64,000 nt of DNA from Albidovulum sediminicola (GCF_025751575.1 NZ_JAOWLA010000005.1:1-64000); one strand, 5' to 3'; numbered from the stretch's first letter, positions 1-10,034 are shown. Notes: generated by a model from the sequence alone, not told the origin. Program-made: numbers and translations.

Positions 1-412
1 TCGCCTCGTCCCTTGACGCCGCCCAGAGTATGGCGGTCGCCAGGCGAGGGGTCTGCGCAAACGCATCGAGGAGGTCGCTCGTCAGTACTTCGGCAGCCTC
101 AATGTCCACGATGGGTTCGAAACTGTGATCTGAAGTGCGCAAGAGCACGCTCCGCAACCCTAGAAAATCCCCTGGCACCTGGAAATCCACGATCTGCCGC
201 GTCCCGTCGGCCTGTAGCTTGTAGGAACAGACCCAGCCCGCAGACAGAATATAGGCGGCCTGAGACGACTGGCCCTGATGCACCATATCACGCCCCGCAA
301 CGAAGGAGCGACGGCGCTGGTGCAGTCGCTCAAGCACGGCCAGCTCGACCTCCGACAGAGCGACGAAGGCTGAAAGTTTGCGGGTAAGAGGGCTGAGTTC
401 AGCTGATGCCAT
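1..412 (-). CDS. Crp/Fnr-family transcriptional regulator, N-terminal part (runs off left edge)
   Basis: Reading the minus strand from an ATG at 412 gives about 137 residues, open to the window edge. They match the cyclic-nucleotide-binding-like beta-roll of the Crp/Fnr family: an N-terminal helix (SPLTRKLSAFVALSE), then RRRSFVAGRDMVHQGQ, and GDFLGLRSVLL, the usual effector-domain core. No cysteine cluster for an iron-sulfur centre is visible in this part, so it looks more like the FixK/Crp branch than true Fnr. The DNA-binding domain lies outside the window. It is divergent from the small-protein and groESL genes and may regulate them; that is inference. It is a separate gene from the Crp/Fnr fragment at 4414-4590. 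Confidence 0.8.
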   Translation of the reverse strand, partial: MASAELSPLTRKLSAFVALSEVELAVLERLHQRRRSFVAGRDMVHQGQSSQAAYILSAGWVCSYKLQADGTRQIVDFQVPGDFLGLRSVLLRTSDHSFEPIVDIEAAEVLTSDLLDAFAQTPRLATAILWAASRDEA

Positions 413-559
413 GGGGCCTCCTGACGTGTCGCGACCCAAGAGCGGAAATCGGCCCGGACACTGCTCTGGATCAGTCCAGCATAAAGCATTTCCTGCGAGA
501 AGTATGGATGCATCCGAACCTCACCTTCCCGGTTCATTATGCCAAGAAAGGAACCCTGG

Positions 560-796
560 ATGTCCACGGCGAGCAAACATGCGGGGCTGGCCGCCCTATC
601 GATCTGCGAGGCGCTCCTGCTTGCCATGAACGATCGCGGGTTGCTGCCGGAACACGAGATCGTGGGGGTTCTTCGTGACGCTGCCGCGACCCATGAAAAC
701 GCCGTCGGCACCAAAATCGAGATGGAACAGCACCAGGCCGTCGCTGAATTGATCAATGCGATCATCGCTGGCGGAAACTCGGTTCGACGCCGGTGA
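560..796 (+). CDS. Small conserved-type hypothetical protein (78 aa)
   Basis: Starts at ATG 560 with an AAAGGA Shine-Dalgarno just upstream; an in-frame ATG at 539 lacks one. The protein is alpha-helical and amphipathic (GLAALSICEALLLAMNDRGLLPEHEIVGVLRDAAATHE), without cysteines or a signal peptide. The pattern resembles small helical proteins often seen in alphaproteobacterial genomes, for which I know no function. It sits between a divergent Crp/Fnr gene and groESL, so it is probably part of the same stress-related cluster. Codon use is normal for the region, which supports real coding. Confidence 0.6.
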   Translation: MSTASKHAGLAALSICEALLLAMNDRGLLPEHEIVGVLRDAAATHENAVGTKIEMEQHQAVAELINAIIAGGNSVRRR

Positions 797-929
797 ACCG
801 CTCGGGCGGTGGTTTCGATCCGAATTCTCGGAGTGGAGACCGAATAGGATCCCGGGGACTTGCGCGCAATGCAGCTGAGCATTCAAACCGGCCCGTTTCG
901 CCAACGAAATCTCAACAAGGAGCACTTCG

Positions 930-2890
<1,961 letters not shown>

Positions 2891-2996
2891 ATGTACGCGG
2901 CCTTTCATCAGGAGTCTCGGAACGAGAAGTCACATTCCTGAAGGATGTCAACACCGATCTGTTCAGCAAAATAATTCACAATCAGGAGAAACGTAA

Positions 2997-3131
2997 ATGA
3001 CCAAAGGTAACAAGCAACGCGGCAACCGTGAAGCGAAGAAGCCTAAGAAGGTGAAGGAAAAGGTCGTTGCAACAGCCGACTTCACGAAGGGCAAAACCTT
3101 GACCAATCTAGGCGAGCACAAGAAGAAATAG
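2997..3131 (+). CDS. Very small basic lysine-rich protein (44 aa)
   Basis: ATG 2997 follows a clear CAGGAGAAACGTAA ribosome site. The product is 44 residues with about one third lysine (for example REAKKPKKVKEK) and ends GEHKKK. It is predicted to be soluble, strongly basic and largely disordered, so it could bind nucleic acid or ribosomes; that is inference. Small proteins with a TKGNKQRGNREAKKPKK-type start occur in alphaproteobacteria as unnamed hypotheticals. It lies 106 bp after groEL on the same strand and may be cotranscribed. Confidence 0.6.
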   Translation: MTKGNKQRGNREAKKPKKVKEKVVATADFTKGKTLTNLGEHKKK

Positions 3132-3395
3132 GTAGAGGGCCAGATGATTGGCTATCACTGAATACGGAGCCTGATAGCGGCGGGAACCCTGGTCAAAAGA
3201 CGTCCGGATTCACGGGTGCAAACCAACCTATGTCAGTGTGGCTCGATGACGGTGGTGCAATAGTCTGATCGTCCACCGGATATTGGTGGGCATGTAACTG
3301 TCCGAGTGAGCCAGAAACACGTGGGGCAAGCTGTCCCCTCGTCCCCATGTCCCGCGTGTTTCTCGTTTCCGGACCGTTCACGAGAAGACAAGCCA

Positions 3396-3593
3396 ATGAC
3401 ACCCGAAACAAACAAACTGACCAACGTCGCTGACAAGATCAAAACCGTGAACGCCGCGTGGGACAAGGCGCCCTCCGGCACGAAGAAGGATGCGGCATTG
3501 AAGCATCGCCAAGCGGACGAGACGGCCCAGAATGCCAACGACGCCGCCGACGCGCACAATTCTCTCGATGCTGCGCCTCACGCTCTCGCGTAA
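3396..3593 (+). CDS. Small hydrophilic alanine-rich hypothetical protein (65 aa)
   Basis: ATG 3396 opens a 65-residue frame rich in Ala, Asp, Asn and Lys (TNVADKIKTVNAAWDKAPSGTKKDAALKHRQADETAQNANDAAD). It looks like a soluble helical or coiled-coil peptide with no cysteine and no membrane segment. The composition resembles small stress or hydrophilin-like proteins, but I do not recognise a family. The reading frame starting further upstream at 3306 has no ribosome site and a proline/serine-rich leader, so I favour 3396. It belongs to the run of small genes after groEL. Confidence 0.45.
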   Translation: MTPETNKLTNVADKIKTVNAAWDKAPSGTKKDAALKHRQADETAQNANDAADAHNSLDAAPHALA

Positions 3594-3715
3594 AGCTTCC
3601 CGCCTGAGTTAAATGCGCGGACGCCCTGCGACACCAGCTTAGCGACCGCGCACGAGCCAAATTCCATCCGGAGCATCGAATAGATTCCCGCTCACAACAA
3701 CCAAAGGATTGTCAG

Positions 3716-3925
3716 ATGTACTTCAAAGCTATTCTTCTCCTGCCGATCGTGTTTGGCCTCGGTGGATGTCTCGGAAACGATACAGAACGCGGTATTGCCG
3801 GTGCTGCAGGCGGTGCTGTGATTTCCGGAGTAACTGGCGGAAGCCCTGTCACCGGCGCTGTCATCGGCGGCGCTGCGGGTTACTTCTGCAGAGACCTGAA
3901 CGTGCCCGGCTGCCGCAACGAATAA
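3716..3925 (+). CDS. Small lipoprotein with glycine zipper
   Basis: A 69-residue protein with a lipoprotein signal: a short basic start (MYFK), a hydrophobic stretch, and a lipobox ending in Cys18 (LGGC). The mature part is a glycine-zipper segment (AGAAGGAVISGVTGG, then GAVIGGAAGYFC), as in the YMGG/17-kDa surface antigen type. It is expected to be lipidated and anchored in the inner leaflet of the outer membrane or in the periplasm. Two further cysteines near the end (YFCRDLNVPGC) could form a disulfide. A short hairpin overlaps its stop codon. Its precise job is unknown, but such proteins often belong to envelope-stress regulons. Confidence 0.75.
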   Translation: MYFKAILLLPIVFGLGGCLGNDTERGIAGAAGGAVISGVTGGSPVTGAVIGGAAGYFCRDLNVPGCRNE

Positions 3926-3940
3926 TGGGTCAAAACCCAT
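3925..3940. terminator. Short perfect hairpin after the lipoprotein gene
   Basis: ATGGGT (3925-3930), loop CAAA, ACCCAT (3935-3940): a perfect 6-bp stem with a 4-base loop that begins at the last base of the stop codon. There is no T-run on either side, so it is at best a weak or Rho-assisted terminator or an mRNA-stabilising hairpin. Confidence 0.3.
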
Positions 3941-4008
3941 CGGAATGAGCGCTTCATACACTTTCCATCGGGCACGCCTAACACCGCAAAGCTGAAAGGA
4001 AGACGGAA

Positions 4009-4149
4009 ATGAGTCGCAACTTCTTGTTCCTTTTGATTGGGGCGCTCGCCGTTTGCGTCGTCGGGGCTGGATATCTCTACTATGTGGAACGCCAAAGCGG
4101 CATCGATATCGAAATCAACGAGGACGGCGTCAAAATCGAGGGTAACTGA
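4009..4149 (+). CDS. Small single-pass membrane protein (46 aa)
   Basis: ATG 4009, preceded by an AAGGAAGACGG ribosome site, opens a 46-residue protein. Residues 5-25 are a clear transmembrane helix (FLFLLIGALAVCVVGAGYLYY), followed by a short acidic tail (IDIEINEDGVKIEGN). The tail probably faces the periplasm. The shape resembles small alphaproteobacterial inner-membrane proteins of unknown function. It sits between the glycine-zipper lipoprotein and a DUF3309-like gene, all on the plus strand, which points to an envelope-stress gene group. Confidence 0.6.
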   Translation: MSRNFLFLLIGALAVCVVGAGYLYYVERQSGIDIEINEDGVKIEGN

Positions 4150-4223
4150 AGCACCCCCGTACAGACACAGTCACCACCGGAGCGCATCCCCTTCGGGCGC
4201 GCGCCGACAAAGGAGAAAGCACC

Positions 4224-4388
4224 ATGTCGCTCGGTACAATTCTGGTCATAATTCTTGTCATTTTTCTGCTCGGCGGGTTCAGCGGGCGCTTCGGGGGCTA
4301 CGGCTATGGCTTCGGTCATGCCGGGACAGGTGTGCTCGGCACGATCCTGATCATCGTGGTCGTCCTTTTGCTGCTTGGCCGCATCTAA
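4224..4388 (+). CDS. DUF3309-like small membrane protein (54 aa)
   Basis: ATG 4224 follows AAAGGAGAAAGCACC, a very good ribosome site. The product is two hydrophobic helices (GTILVIILVIFLLGGF and GTGVLGTILIIVVVLLLLGRI) joined by a Gly/Tyr-rich loop (GRFGGYGYGFGH). This is the DUF3309 layout, a family of roughly 50-residue proteins common in alphaproteobacteria and often induced by stress. The function is unknown. It is the last intact gene of the left stress cluster before the junction at about 4.6 kb. Confidence 0.75.
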   Translation: MSLGTILVIILVIFLLGGFSGRFGGYGYGFGHAGTGVLGTILIIVVVLLLLGRI

Positions 4389-4413
4389 CCTCCTGGCGGC
4401 GTTTCCTCCGGCT

Positions 4414-4590
4414 TCAGGCAAGCAGAGGCCCCGTCTGATCCAGATATTCCGGATCGAAGTCGGCGAGATCCGTCAACTGGCCATAATCATGAAATGCCAC
4501 ATGACCGTCACGAAAGGTCACCAGTCCGCTCTCGCGAAGCTGCCGCAGGACGCGGTTCACGTGGACGGCACTTACCCGTTCCCCGTACGA
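4414..4590 (-). pseudogene. 3' remnant of a Crp/Fnr-family regulator
   Basis: The minus strand encodes the end of a Crp/Fnr HTH domain: the recognition-helix signature SAVHVNRVLRQLRESGLVTFRDG, then a normal C-terminus (YLDQTGPLLA, stop at 4414-4416). Upstream the family sequence breaks: the first HTH helix and the whole effector domain are missing, and the frame continues into unrelated sequence (SVTAILAAGRCSGSYGER). About 55 residues survive of an expected 230. The break at about 4580-4600 coincides with the start of another gene remnant on the plus strand, so this is a recombination scar. Confidence 0.7.
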
Positions 4591-4615
4591 ACCGGAACAT
4601 CGGCCTGCCGCCAAG

Positions 4616-5185
4616 ATGGCAGTAACTGACACATCACCGGCCCCGGAACTCGACCTAGAAATCGTGGCGCAGCCTGACCTTTCTCTGAACCCAGACTCCT
4701 TCCATGCGCCCAGCTACAAGCCCACCCTGCAGCGGCTGGCACGCCGCTACGTGGCCGAAGAGGCGCCAATCACCTTCAAGCGCATGAGCGACCTGATCGC
4801 GCGGGATCACGGGTTTCAACGAACCGGCAGCCAGATCTCCTCGACCATCTGGCACGCGGTGGAGCGGATCGCCCCTCGGACCCGCTCCACAGATGAGCAT
4901 TGGATCTTCTGGCCGGAGGCGGTCGAACCGAGCGATGTTCTACCCTTCCGCGGACTTGAGGTGAATGGTCGGCCGCGCCAGTGGAAAGAGGTACCTCTGC
5001 CGGAAAAACTGGGCCTGCTTGAGCAGACACTGGCGCAGGCTCCCGCCGACCTCGCCGGGTCGGTCGCAGATGTCTTGGGGTACGGGCGCGTCACTCAGAC
5101 TTTCCGTGCCGACATAATGCAGCTGGCTGAGCGACTTAGAAGAGGCGCTGGCGACAACGGAGATCAGGACGAGGGTGCAATGTGA
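4616..5185 (+). pseudogene. C-terminal remnant of a large DUF3320/DUF4011-type ATPase
   Basis: 189 residues resemble the C-terminal part of the very large DUF4011/DUF3320 helicase-like proteins: a winged-helix-like block (RYVAEEAPITFKRMSDLIARDHGF, then QRTGSQISSTIWHAVERIA) and a terminal DUF3320-like block (DLAGSVADVLGYGRVTQTFRADIMQLAERLRR). Full-length members exceed 1000 residues and carry an N-terminal ATPase and nuclease; none of that is present here. The ATG at 4616 is probably not a real start. The fragment abuts the Crp/Fnr remnant on the opposite strand, so the 5' part was lost in a deletion or integration. A free-standing small protein cannot be excluded. Confidence 0.6.
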
Positions 5186-5793
5186 GAGAGTTCGTTCCTA
5201 GGTAGCGCGAGCATCTTTTGTTGCCAATCGTCACGCCCAGTAACGACACGACGTTGCTCAAAATGAACTTACGACCGAGCGAGCGTTCGATTTCCGTTCC
5301 ATCACCGAACGCGACCCCGGTCGAAGTGTTCAGGCCGCCTCTCCGAAAAATTTTTTCGTTACATAGCCTTGCAGATAGTTCACCAAATTCGCGCAGTCAT
5401 GAGGTCTGGAGAATATCGGCCTTGAGAGACCGCTCTTGAGCCTCCTGGCGCAGGTGCCAGTGCTCAGCCCCAGCCGCATAACCCTCGAAAACAATGGAAA
5501 AATCCGGCCGCGGGAGGATCGGGAGAACGCTTTTGGGAGGGCAAGTGGCGGAGGAGCCAGTCTGGAGCTATCCCGTCTCCGCAAAATTCCCTGCAAACAG
5601 GGAAATTAACAGCGAATTTCTGCTGTTTTCTGGCAATCAACGCCAGGTTCGGCGAAAATCTCCGCGACTATTCAATGCCTTATTCGGCATTTCCCTACCG
5701 ACAGGAACAGGGAACTTCTTCAAGCCGAACAAGGTATTTTTTGCTTCGAGCAGGGAAGTGGACCTCAGTGGCGCGATCCTGCCGATGCAGACC
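5186..5793. other. About 600 bp without a convincing gene; contains CAGGGAA repeats
   Basis: No frame here has a good start, ribosome site and protein-like composition together. A minus-strand frame at 5330-5596 ends in a protein-like stretch (HDCANLVNYLQGYVTKKFF), but its upstream half is arginine/serine-rich noise; it may be the tail of a lost gene. The right half (5580-5760) is lower in GC than its surroundings and carries the CAGGGAA repeats listed separately. Confidence 0.5.
5587..5757. repeat. Cluster of short CAGGGAA repeats, two forming a hairpin
   Basis: TTCCCTG at 5587-5593 and CAGGGAA at 5598-5604 form a perfect 7-bp stem with a CAAA loop. More CAGGGAA copies lie at 5708-5714 and 5751-5757, and a near copy TTCCCTA at 5691-5697. 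The spacing is irregular. They sit just outside the gene cassette of HTH protein, serine recombinase and two ParB-like proteins, so they may be binding sites for one of these products or part of the element end. The function is inferred only from position. Confidence 0.5.
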
Positions 5794-6177
5794 CTACTGC
5801 TCTCGTGATGACAGTACACGGACCGCCACAAGAAGTTCCTCAATCGCGTCCTCGGCGGCGGCCAGTTTCACAGCCACCATCAGGTCGTGCCGGCCCGCGG
5901 CTGCGAGGAAAGTCTCCAGCACCTCGTCGGAGTGACGAGCCAGCGAGACCAGATGCGCCCCGCTTGGGCCGTATCGCCCGGCAAACCAGTTCTTCACTGT
6001 CTTCTCGTTCGCGCCAGTCCAGGACGCGACGATCTTGACACCCGCCCTGCTGTCCCCATGGGACCTGCGCAGCGCAGCTGCGATTTCAGCGGCGAACCCG
6101 ATCTCCGGATCACTCCCACCATTTCCACCATATCCGTTTTGTTTCGGAAAGAACTTGCCCTTTTTCGGAAACGACAT
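5794..6177 (-). CDS. HTH-containing hypothetical protein divergent from the recombinase (127 aa)
   Basis: A soluble 127-residue protein with a Lys/Gly-rich start and a central segment read as a helix-turn-helix (VKIVASWTGANEKTVKNWFAGRYGPSGAHLVSLARHSDEVLETFL). The motif resembles the DNA-binding part of small phage or island regulators that are paired with ParB-like genes. The C-terminal helix is Ala/Glu-rich. It is transcribed away from the serine recombinase at 6272 with a 94-bp gap, the arrangement expected of a regulator of the recombinase-ParB-ParB operon. I do not recognise a named family. Confidence 0.65.
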   Translation of the reverse strand: MSFPKKGKFFPKQNGYGGNGGSDPEIGFAAEIAAALRRSHGDSRAGVKIVASWTGANEKTVKNWFAGRYGPSGAHLVSLARHSDEVLETFLAAAGRHDLMVAVKLAAAEDAIEELLVAVRVLSSREQ

Positions 6178-6271
6178 TCCGGCCTCCCTCGCTGTAGATG
6201 GGTTCGAGGGATTCAGTCCTGGATTCAGTCGGTTCGGATGGATTGGCCAGCTACACCAAGGAGATGGTTGT

Positions 6272-7846
6272 GTGAGCGGTCAGGTAGTGACCAATTCGAG
6301 CAAGAGCGACGGTGCGGCCGAGCCGGACGTGCCCGCCGTCGCCTATGTCCGGATGTCGACTGACCACCAGAAGTATTCGACCGAGAACCAACTGGTCGTC
6401 ATTCGGAACTACGCCGCTGCGCGGGGCTTGCAGATCCTGCGCGTGTTCGAGGACTCCGGGCGATCCGGGCTGCGACTCGACGGCCGGGAGGCGCTGCAGA
6501 ACCTCATGGCCGAGGTCCAGTCCGGCCAGGCCGACTTCAAGGCGATCCTCGTCTATGACGTCAGCCGCTGGGGCCGGTTTCAGGATGCCGACGAGGGTGC
6601 CTATCACGAACATGTCTGCTCTCGCGCCGGGATTCGGGTGCATTACTGCGGCGAGCAGTTCGAGAACGATGGCAGCATCGGCTCGAACCTGCTGAAGACC
6701 GTCAAGCGGGTCATGGCGGGCGAATACAGCCGCGAGCTGTCGGTGAAGGTCTTCGCCGGGCAGTGCCGCCTAGTGGAGCTGGGCTATCGCCAGGGCGGCG
6801 CGGCCGGATACGGGCTGCGACGGGTGCTGATCGACGAGCACGGCAACCCCAAGGGCGAGCTGTCCCGCGGCGAGCAGAAGAGCCTCCAGACCGATCGTGT
6901 GATCCTCGTCCCTGGCCCCAAGGAGGAGCAGCGGGTCGTCCAGCGCATGTACGAGATGTTCGTGAACGAGGGGCGTGCCGAGCGCGAGATTGCGGAGCTC
7001 CTGAACGCCGAAGGTCACCGCACCGATCTCGACCGGCCGTGGACCCGGGCGACCGTGCATCAGGTGCTGACCAATGAAAAATACATCGGGAACAATGTCT
7101 TCGCGAAGGTGTCCTTCAAGCTGAAGCAGCGCCGCGTGGTGAACCCGCGCGAGATGTGGATCCGGGCCGAGGGCGCCTATACGGCCATCGTCGATCAGGT
7201 GCTCTTCCTGCGTGCGCGGGAGATTGTGGATGCCCGCAGCCGCCACTTCTCGGACGAGGAACTGCTCGACGCGCTTCGCGCGATCCTCCAGCGACAGGGT
7301 ATGTTGTCGGGCCTGATCATCGACGAGGAGGACGATCTGCCGTCCTCCAGCGCCTATCGCAGCCGCTTCGGCAGCCTCCTGCGCGCCTACCGGCTGATCG
7401 GATACGAGCCCGACCGGGACTACAGCTACATCGAGGTCAACCGGGCCCTGCGGCAGGCGCATCCGCAGGTCGTGGCCGAAATCATCGCGGGCGTTATCAG
7501 ACACGGCGGGTCGGCCGTGCGGGAGCCCGACACTGACTTGGTGCGCGTCAACGACGAGTTCACTCTGTCCATCGTACTCGCCCGCTGTACCGCGACGGTG
7601 GCTGGGTCGCTCCGCTGGCGCATCCGCCTGGACACTGGCCTGGTGCCCGACATCACCATCGCCGTTCGCATGGACGAGGTGAACGAGGCACCGCGCGACT
7701 ACTACGTGCTACCCAGCATCGACATGAATTTCGGGAAATTGAAACTCGCCGAGCAGAACGGGCTCGCGCTCGATGCGTATCGGTTCGATACACTCGATTT
7801 CTTCTACGCGCTCGCCTCGCGGGCCAGGATCCCGGAGGTGGCGTGA
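6272..7846 (+). CDS. Large serine recombinase (resolvase/invertase family, 524 aa)
   Basis: Site-specific recombinase of the large serine type. The N-terminal catalytic domain has the Y-x-R-x-S motif (AYVRMST, Ser at about residue 29), then TENQLVVIRNYAA and YDVSRWGRFQD. A recombinase domain follows (GYGLRRVLID ... ERQ-type region ... WTRATVHQVLTNEKYIGNNVF) and a long C-terminal part without obvious zinc-ribbon cysteines. I chose GTG 6272 because AAGGAGATGG lies just upstream and the family motif begins about 25 residues later. Its stop overlaps the start of the first ParB-like gene. The three genes form one translationally coupled operon, likely the mobility module of this part of the island. 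Confidence 0.88.
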   Translation: MSGQVVTNSSKSDGAAEPDVPAVAYVRMSTDHQKYSTENQLVVIRNYAAARGLQILRVFEDSGRSGLRLDGREALQNLMAEVQSGQADFKAILVYDVSRWGRFQDADEGAYHEHVCSRAGIRVHYCGEQFENDGSIGSNLLKTVKRVMAGEYSRELSVKVFAGQCRLVELGYRQGGAAGYGLRRVLIDEHGNPKGELSRGEQKSLQTDRVILVPGPKEEQRVVQRMYEMFVNEGRAEREIAELLNAEGHRTDLDRPWTRATVHQVLTNEKYIGNNVFAKVSFKLKQRRVVNPREMWIRAEGAYTAIVDQVLFLRAREIVDARSRHFSDEELLDALRAILQRQGMLSGLIIDEEDDLPSSSAYRSRFGSLLRAYRLIGYEPDRDYSYIEVNRALRQAHPQVVAEIIAGVIRHGGSAVREPDTDLVRVNDEFTLSIVLARCTATVAGSLRWRIRLDTGLVPDITIAVRMDEVNEAPRDYYVLPSIDMNFGKLKLAEQNGLALDAYRFDTLDFFYALASRARIPEVA

Positions 7847-8754
7847 TGCCCGACAACATGGAGCCGACCAGCCAGAAGCAGGTGACCCTGATCCCAACTG
7901 ACAGGATCCGTATCCTCAACCCTCGCGTCCGCAACCGGCGCACCTTCGAGGCGATGGTGGAGAACATCGCGCGCGTCGGCCTGAAGCGACCGATCACCGT
8001 GGCGCCGCGCGCCGCGACCGATCCCCAAGAATACGACCTCGTCTGTGGCCAAGGCCGCCTCGAGGCGTTCATGGAGCTCAGGCAGGACAACATCCCGGCC
8101 CTCGTGATCGAAGCCGACGAGAGCGATTGCCTCGTCATGAGCCTCGTCGAGAACTGCGCGCGGCGCCAGCACAACCCTATCGACCTGATGCGCGAGATCG
8201 GCGCCCTCCGCCAGCGCGGCTACAACGACCGGCAGATCGGGGAGAAGATCGGCGTATCGACCGAATACGTGAACATGATCGCGGGACTGCTGGAGAAGGG
8301 CGAGGAGCGCCTCGTTTCAGCCGTGGAGACCGGACTTCTGCCACTGAACCTCGCCATCGACATCTCCAAGACGGACGTGAAGGGCGCGCAAAAGGCATTG
8401 ATGGACGCTTATACCCAGAACAAGCTGCGCGGCCGAAAGCTGGCGCTTGTTCGCCGCCTGATCCAGCAGCGTGAACTCCGGGGACCACAGCTGAGAAACA
8501 ATCCAATTGGACGCAGGGTTGGGAAAAGAGCGCTGACCAGTGAAGGTCTGGTGCGGGCCTACCAGCAGGAAGCCACACGCCAGAAGTTGCTGATCAAGAA
8601 GGCCGAACTGACGCAAGGCCGACTGATGTTCGTGCGCGAGGCCTTTCGCGAACTCTGCGCCGACGAGCACTTCATGACGCTGCTCAGGGCCGAGGGACTG
8701 GAGACGATGCCCGCAGATCTCGCCCGTGCTGTCATCGAAGGAGCACCGGCATGA
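7846..8754 (+). CDS. ParB/RepB-like partition-type protein, first copy (302 aa)
   Basis: ParB/Spo0J-type nuclease-like N-terminal domain: a contact region (RNRRTFEAMVENIARVGLKRPITV), the GQGRLEAF motif, and VENCARRQHNPIDLMREI. A helix-turn-helix follows (YNDRQIGEKIGVSTEYVNMI), then a RepB-like C-terminal region. ATG 7846 overlaps the recombinase stop (TGATG) with a GGAGG site seven bases upstream; GTG 7843 is possible. No ParA ATPase is encoded nearby, so a classical partition role is doubtful. The fixed pairing with a recombinase suggests control of element maintenance, transcription or recombination. Its product may act together with the second ParB-like protein. Confidence 0.85.
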   Translation: MPDNMEPTSQKQVTLIPTDRIRILNPRVRNRRTFEAMVENIARVGLKRPITVAPRAATDPQEYDLVCGQGRLEAFMELRQDNIPALVIEADESDCLVMSLVENCARRQHNPIDLMREIGALRQRGYNDRQIGEKIGVSTEYVNMIAGLLEKGEERLVSAVETGLLPLNLAIDISKTDVKGAQKALMDAYTQNKLRGRKLALVRRLIQQRELRGPQLRNNPIGRRVGKRALTSEGLVRAYQQEATRQKLLIKKAELTQGRLMFVREAFRELCADEHFMTLLRAEGLETMPADLARAVIEGAPA

Positions 8755-9668
8755 AACGTGAGGCACGCGAGCGCCCGCGCAGCGTCAATTTCGGGTTTGA
8801 GGAAGACTGCATCACGATCCCCATCGATGCGATCCTGCCGCTACGCGCCCTCGGAAAGTCCGCAAAATCCAGCCGGAAGTATCGGCAGATCGTGGCCTCA
8901 ATCTCACAGATCGGTATCGTCGAGCCGCCCGTCGTCGTCCCGAATCCGGACAAGTCCGCCACCTGGCTGCTGCTGGACGGGCACCTGCGGATCGAGGCGC
9001 TGAAGGACACCGGCGAACAGGAGGTGGAATGTCTGGTCTCCACCGACGACGAGGCCTTCACCTATAACCGGCAAGTCAGCCGCCTCGCACCGATCCAGGA
9101 GCACAAGATGATCCGAAAGGCGATCGAGCGCGGCGTACCCGAAGAGAAGATCGCGCTGGCGCTAGATCTCAACATGAGCAGCATCCGGCGAAAGGTGCGC
9201 CTGCTGGACGGTATATGCGAGGAAGCGGTCGCAATCCTTAAGGACAAGCCGGCGACCGGCGCGGTGTTCGACGCGCTTCGCAAGATGAAGACCATGCGTC
9301 AGATCGAGGCCGCCGAGCTTCTGGTCAACGCAAACAACTACTCCGTCGCCTACGTGAACGCGATCCTCGCGGGAACGCCGCAGGTCCAGCTGGTCGAGGC
9401 TTCCAAGCCCAAGAAGGTCAAAGGCATCACGCCTGAGGCGATGGCGCGCATGGAACAGGAACTCGCCCGGCTGCAGGAGGGGATCGCCTCGATCCAGGAC
9501 ACCTACGGTCAGGACCATCTGCATCTGACCGTGATCAAGGGCTACGTCGGCAAGCTACTCGGGAACGCCCGGGTAGTTCGCTATCTGGCGCAGAACCATC
9601 CCGAGTTCCTCGGCGAGTTCCAGAGCATTACCGAGATCACGCCCGCCGAGATCACCGAGGCCGAGTAG
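8751..9668 (+). CDS. ParB/RepB-like partition-type protein, second copy (305 aa)
   Basis: Overlaps the previous gene by ATGA (8751-8754), so the two are translationally coupled. It has a ParB-like N-terminal domain (ILPLRALGKSAKSSRKYRQIVASISQIGIVEPPVV, then LLDGHLRIEALKD, in which the usual GHxR-type motif reads GHLR). An HTH region follows (AIERGVPEEKIALALDLNMSSIRRKVRLLDGI) and an extended helical C-terminus. Sequence similarity to the first copy is limited, so they are paralogues of different roles rather than a recent duplication. The tandem of two different ParB-like proteins after a recombinase looks like a fixed cassette. Confidence 0.85.
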   Translation: MKREARERPRSVNFGFEEDCITIPIDAILPLRALGKSAKSSRKYRQIVASISQIGIVEPPVVVPNPDKSATWLLLDGHLRIEALKDTGEQEVECLVSTDDEAFTYNRQVSRLAPIQEHKMIRKAIERGVPEEKIALALDLNMSSIRRKVRLLDGICEEAVAILKDKPATGAVFDALRKMKTMRQIEAAELLVNANNYSVAYVNAILAGTPQVQLVEASKPKKVKGITPEAMARMEQELARLQEGIASIQDTYGQDHLHLTVIKGYVGKLLGNARVVRYLAQNHPEFLGEFQSITEITPAEITEAE

Positions 9669-10034
9669 CGTTCCGTCGGTGGACAATGGGGACCCGGACC
9701 CAACAAGCGCGGGGACCGCGGGAGACGCCGGACTGTGGGCCGGATCAAGCGCGGCGGTGGGGATGGCGGCGAACCCGCTCGGAGCCCTCCAGGTCGGCTC
9801 GAGTTTTCGCCGGCCGCGTGGCCGTGCATGCGGCTGCGTTCAATTCGGGGCGTGTCGGAGATCGGGCCACTCCGGCACGCCCATCTGGCACCGTGAAATT
9901 ACTGCGTTTCGCTATCGCGCAGCCTTAGTTCATTTTGAGGAGCAACCCCGCAATTGAGCCTTCCTGCGAATTTTGGTGGCCTTGTGGAGCCAGCGGTTTC
10001 CAACGGCATGAGGTGTTCCAACTTCACATTGCAG
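9669..10034. other. Intergenic region with nothing recognised (366 bp)
   Basis: Lies between the end of the ParB-like operon and the convergent end of the SNF2 helicase gene. I see no tRNA, no strong hairpin with a T-run and no protein-like frame. It probably holds transcription ends from both sides. Confidence 0.5.

Noticed and set aside
160-882. 240-residue minus-strand frame over the left end
   Set aside because: Antisense to the small-protein gene at 560-796, and in its left part out of frame with the Crp/Fnr gene; serine/arginine-rich without ribosome site. The real minus gene is the frame starting at 412.
797-929. CIRCE or other heat-shock operator before groES
   Set aside because: No 9-9-9 inverted repeat of the CIRCE type found by eye.
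5330-5596. 88-residue minus-strand frame
   Set aside because: Only the last 22 codons look protein-like; no start or ribosome site supported. Possibly the tail of a lost gene.
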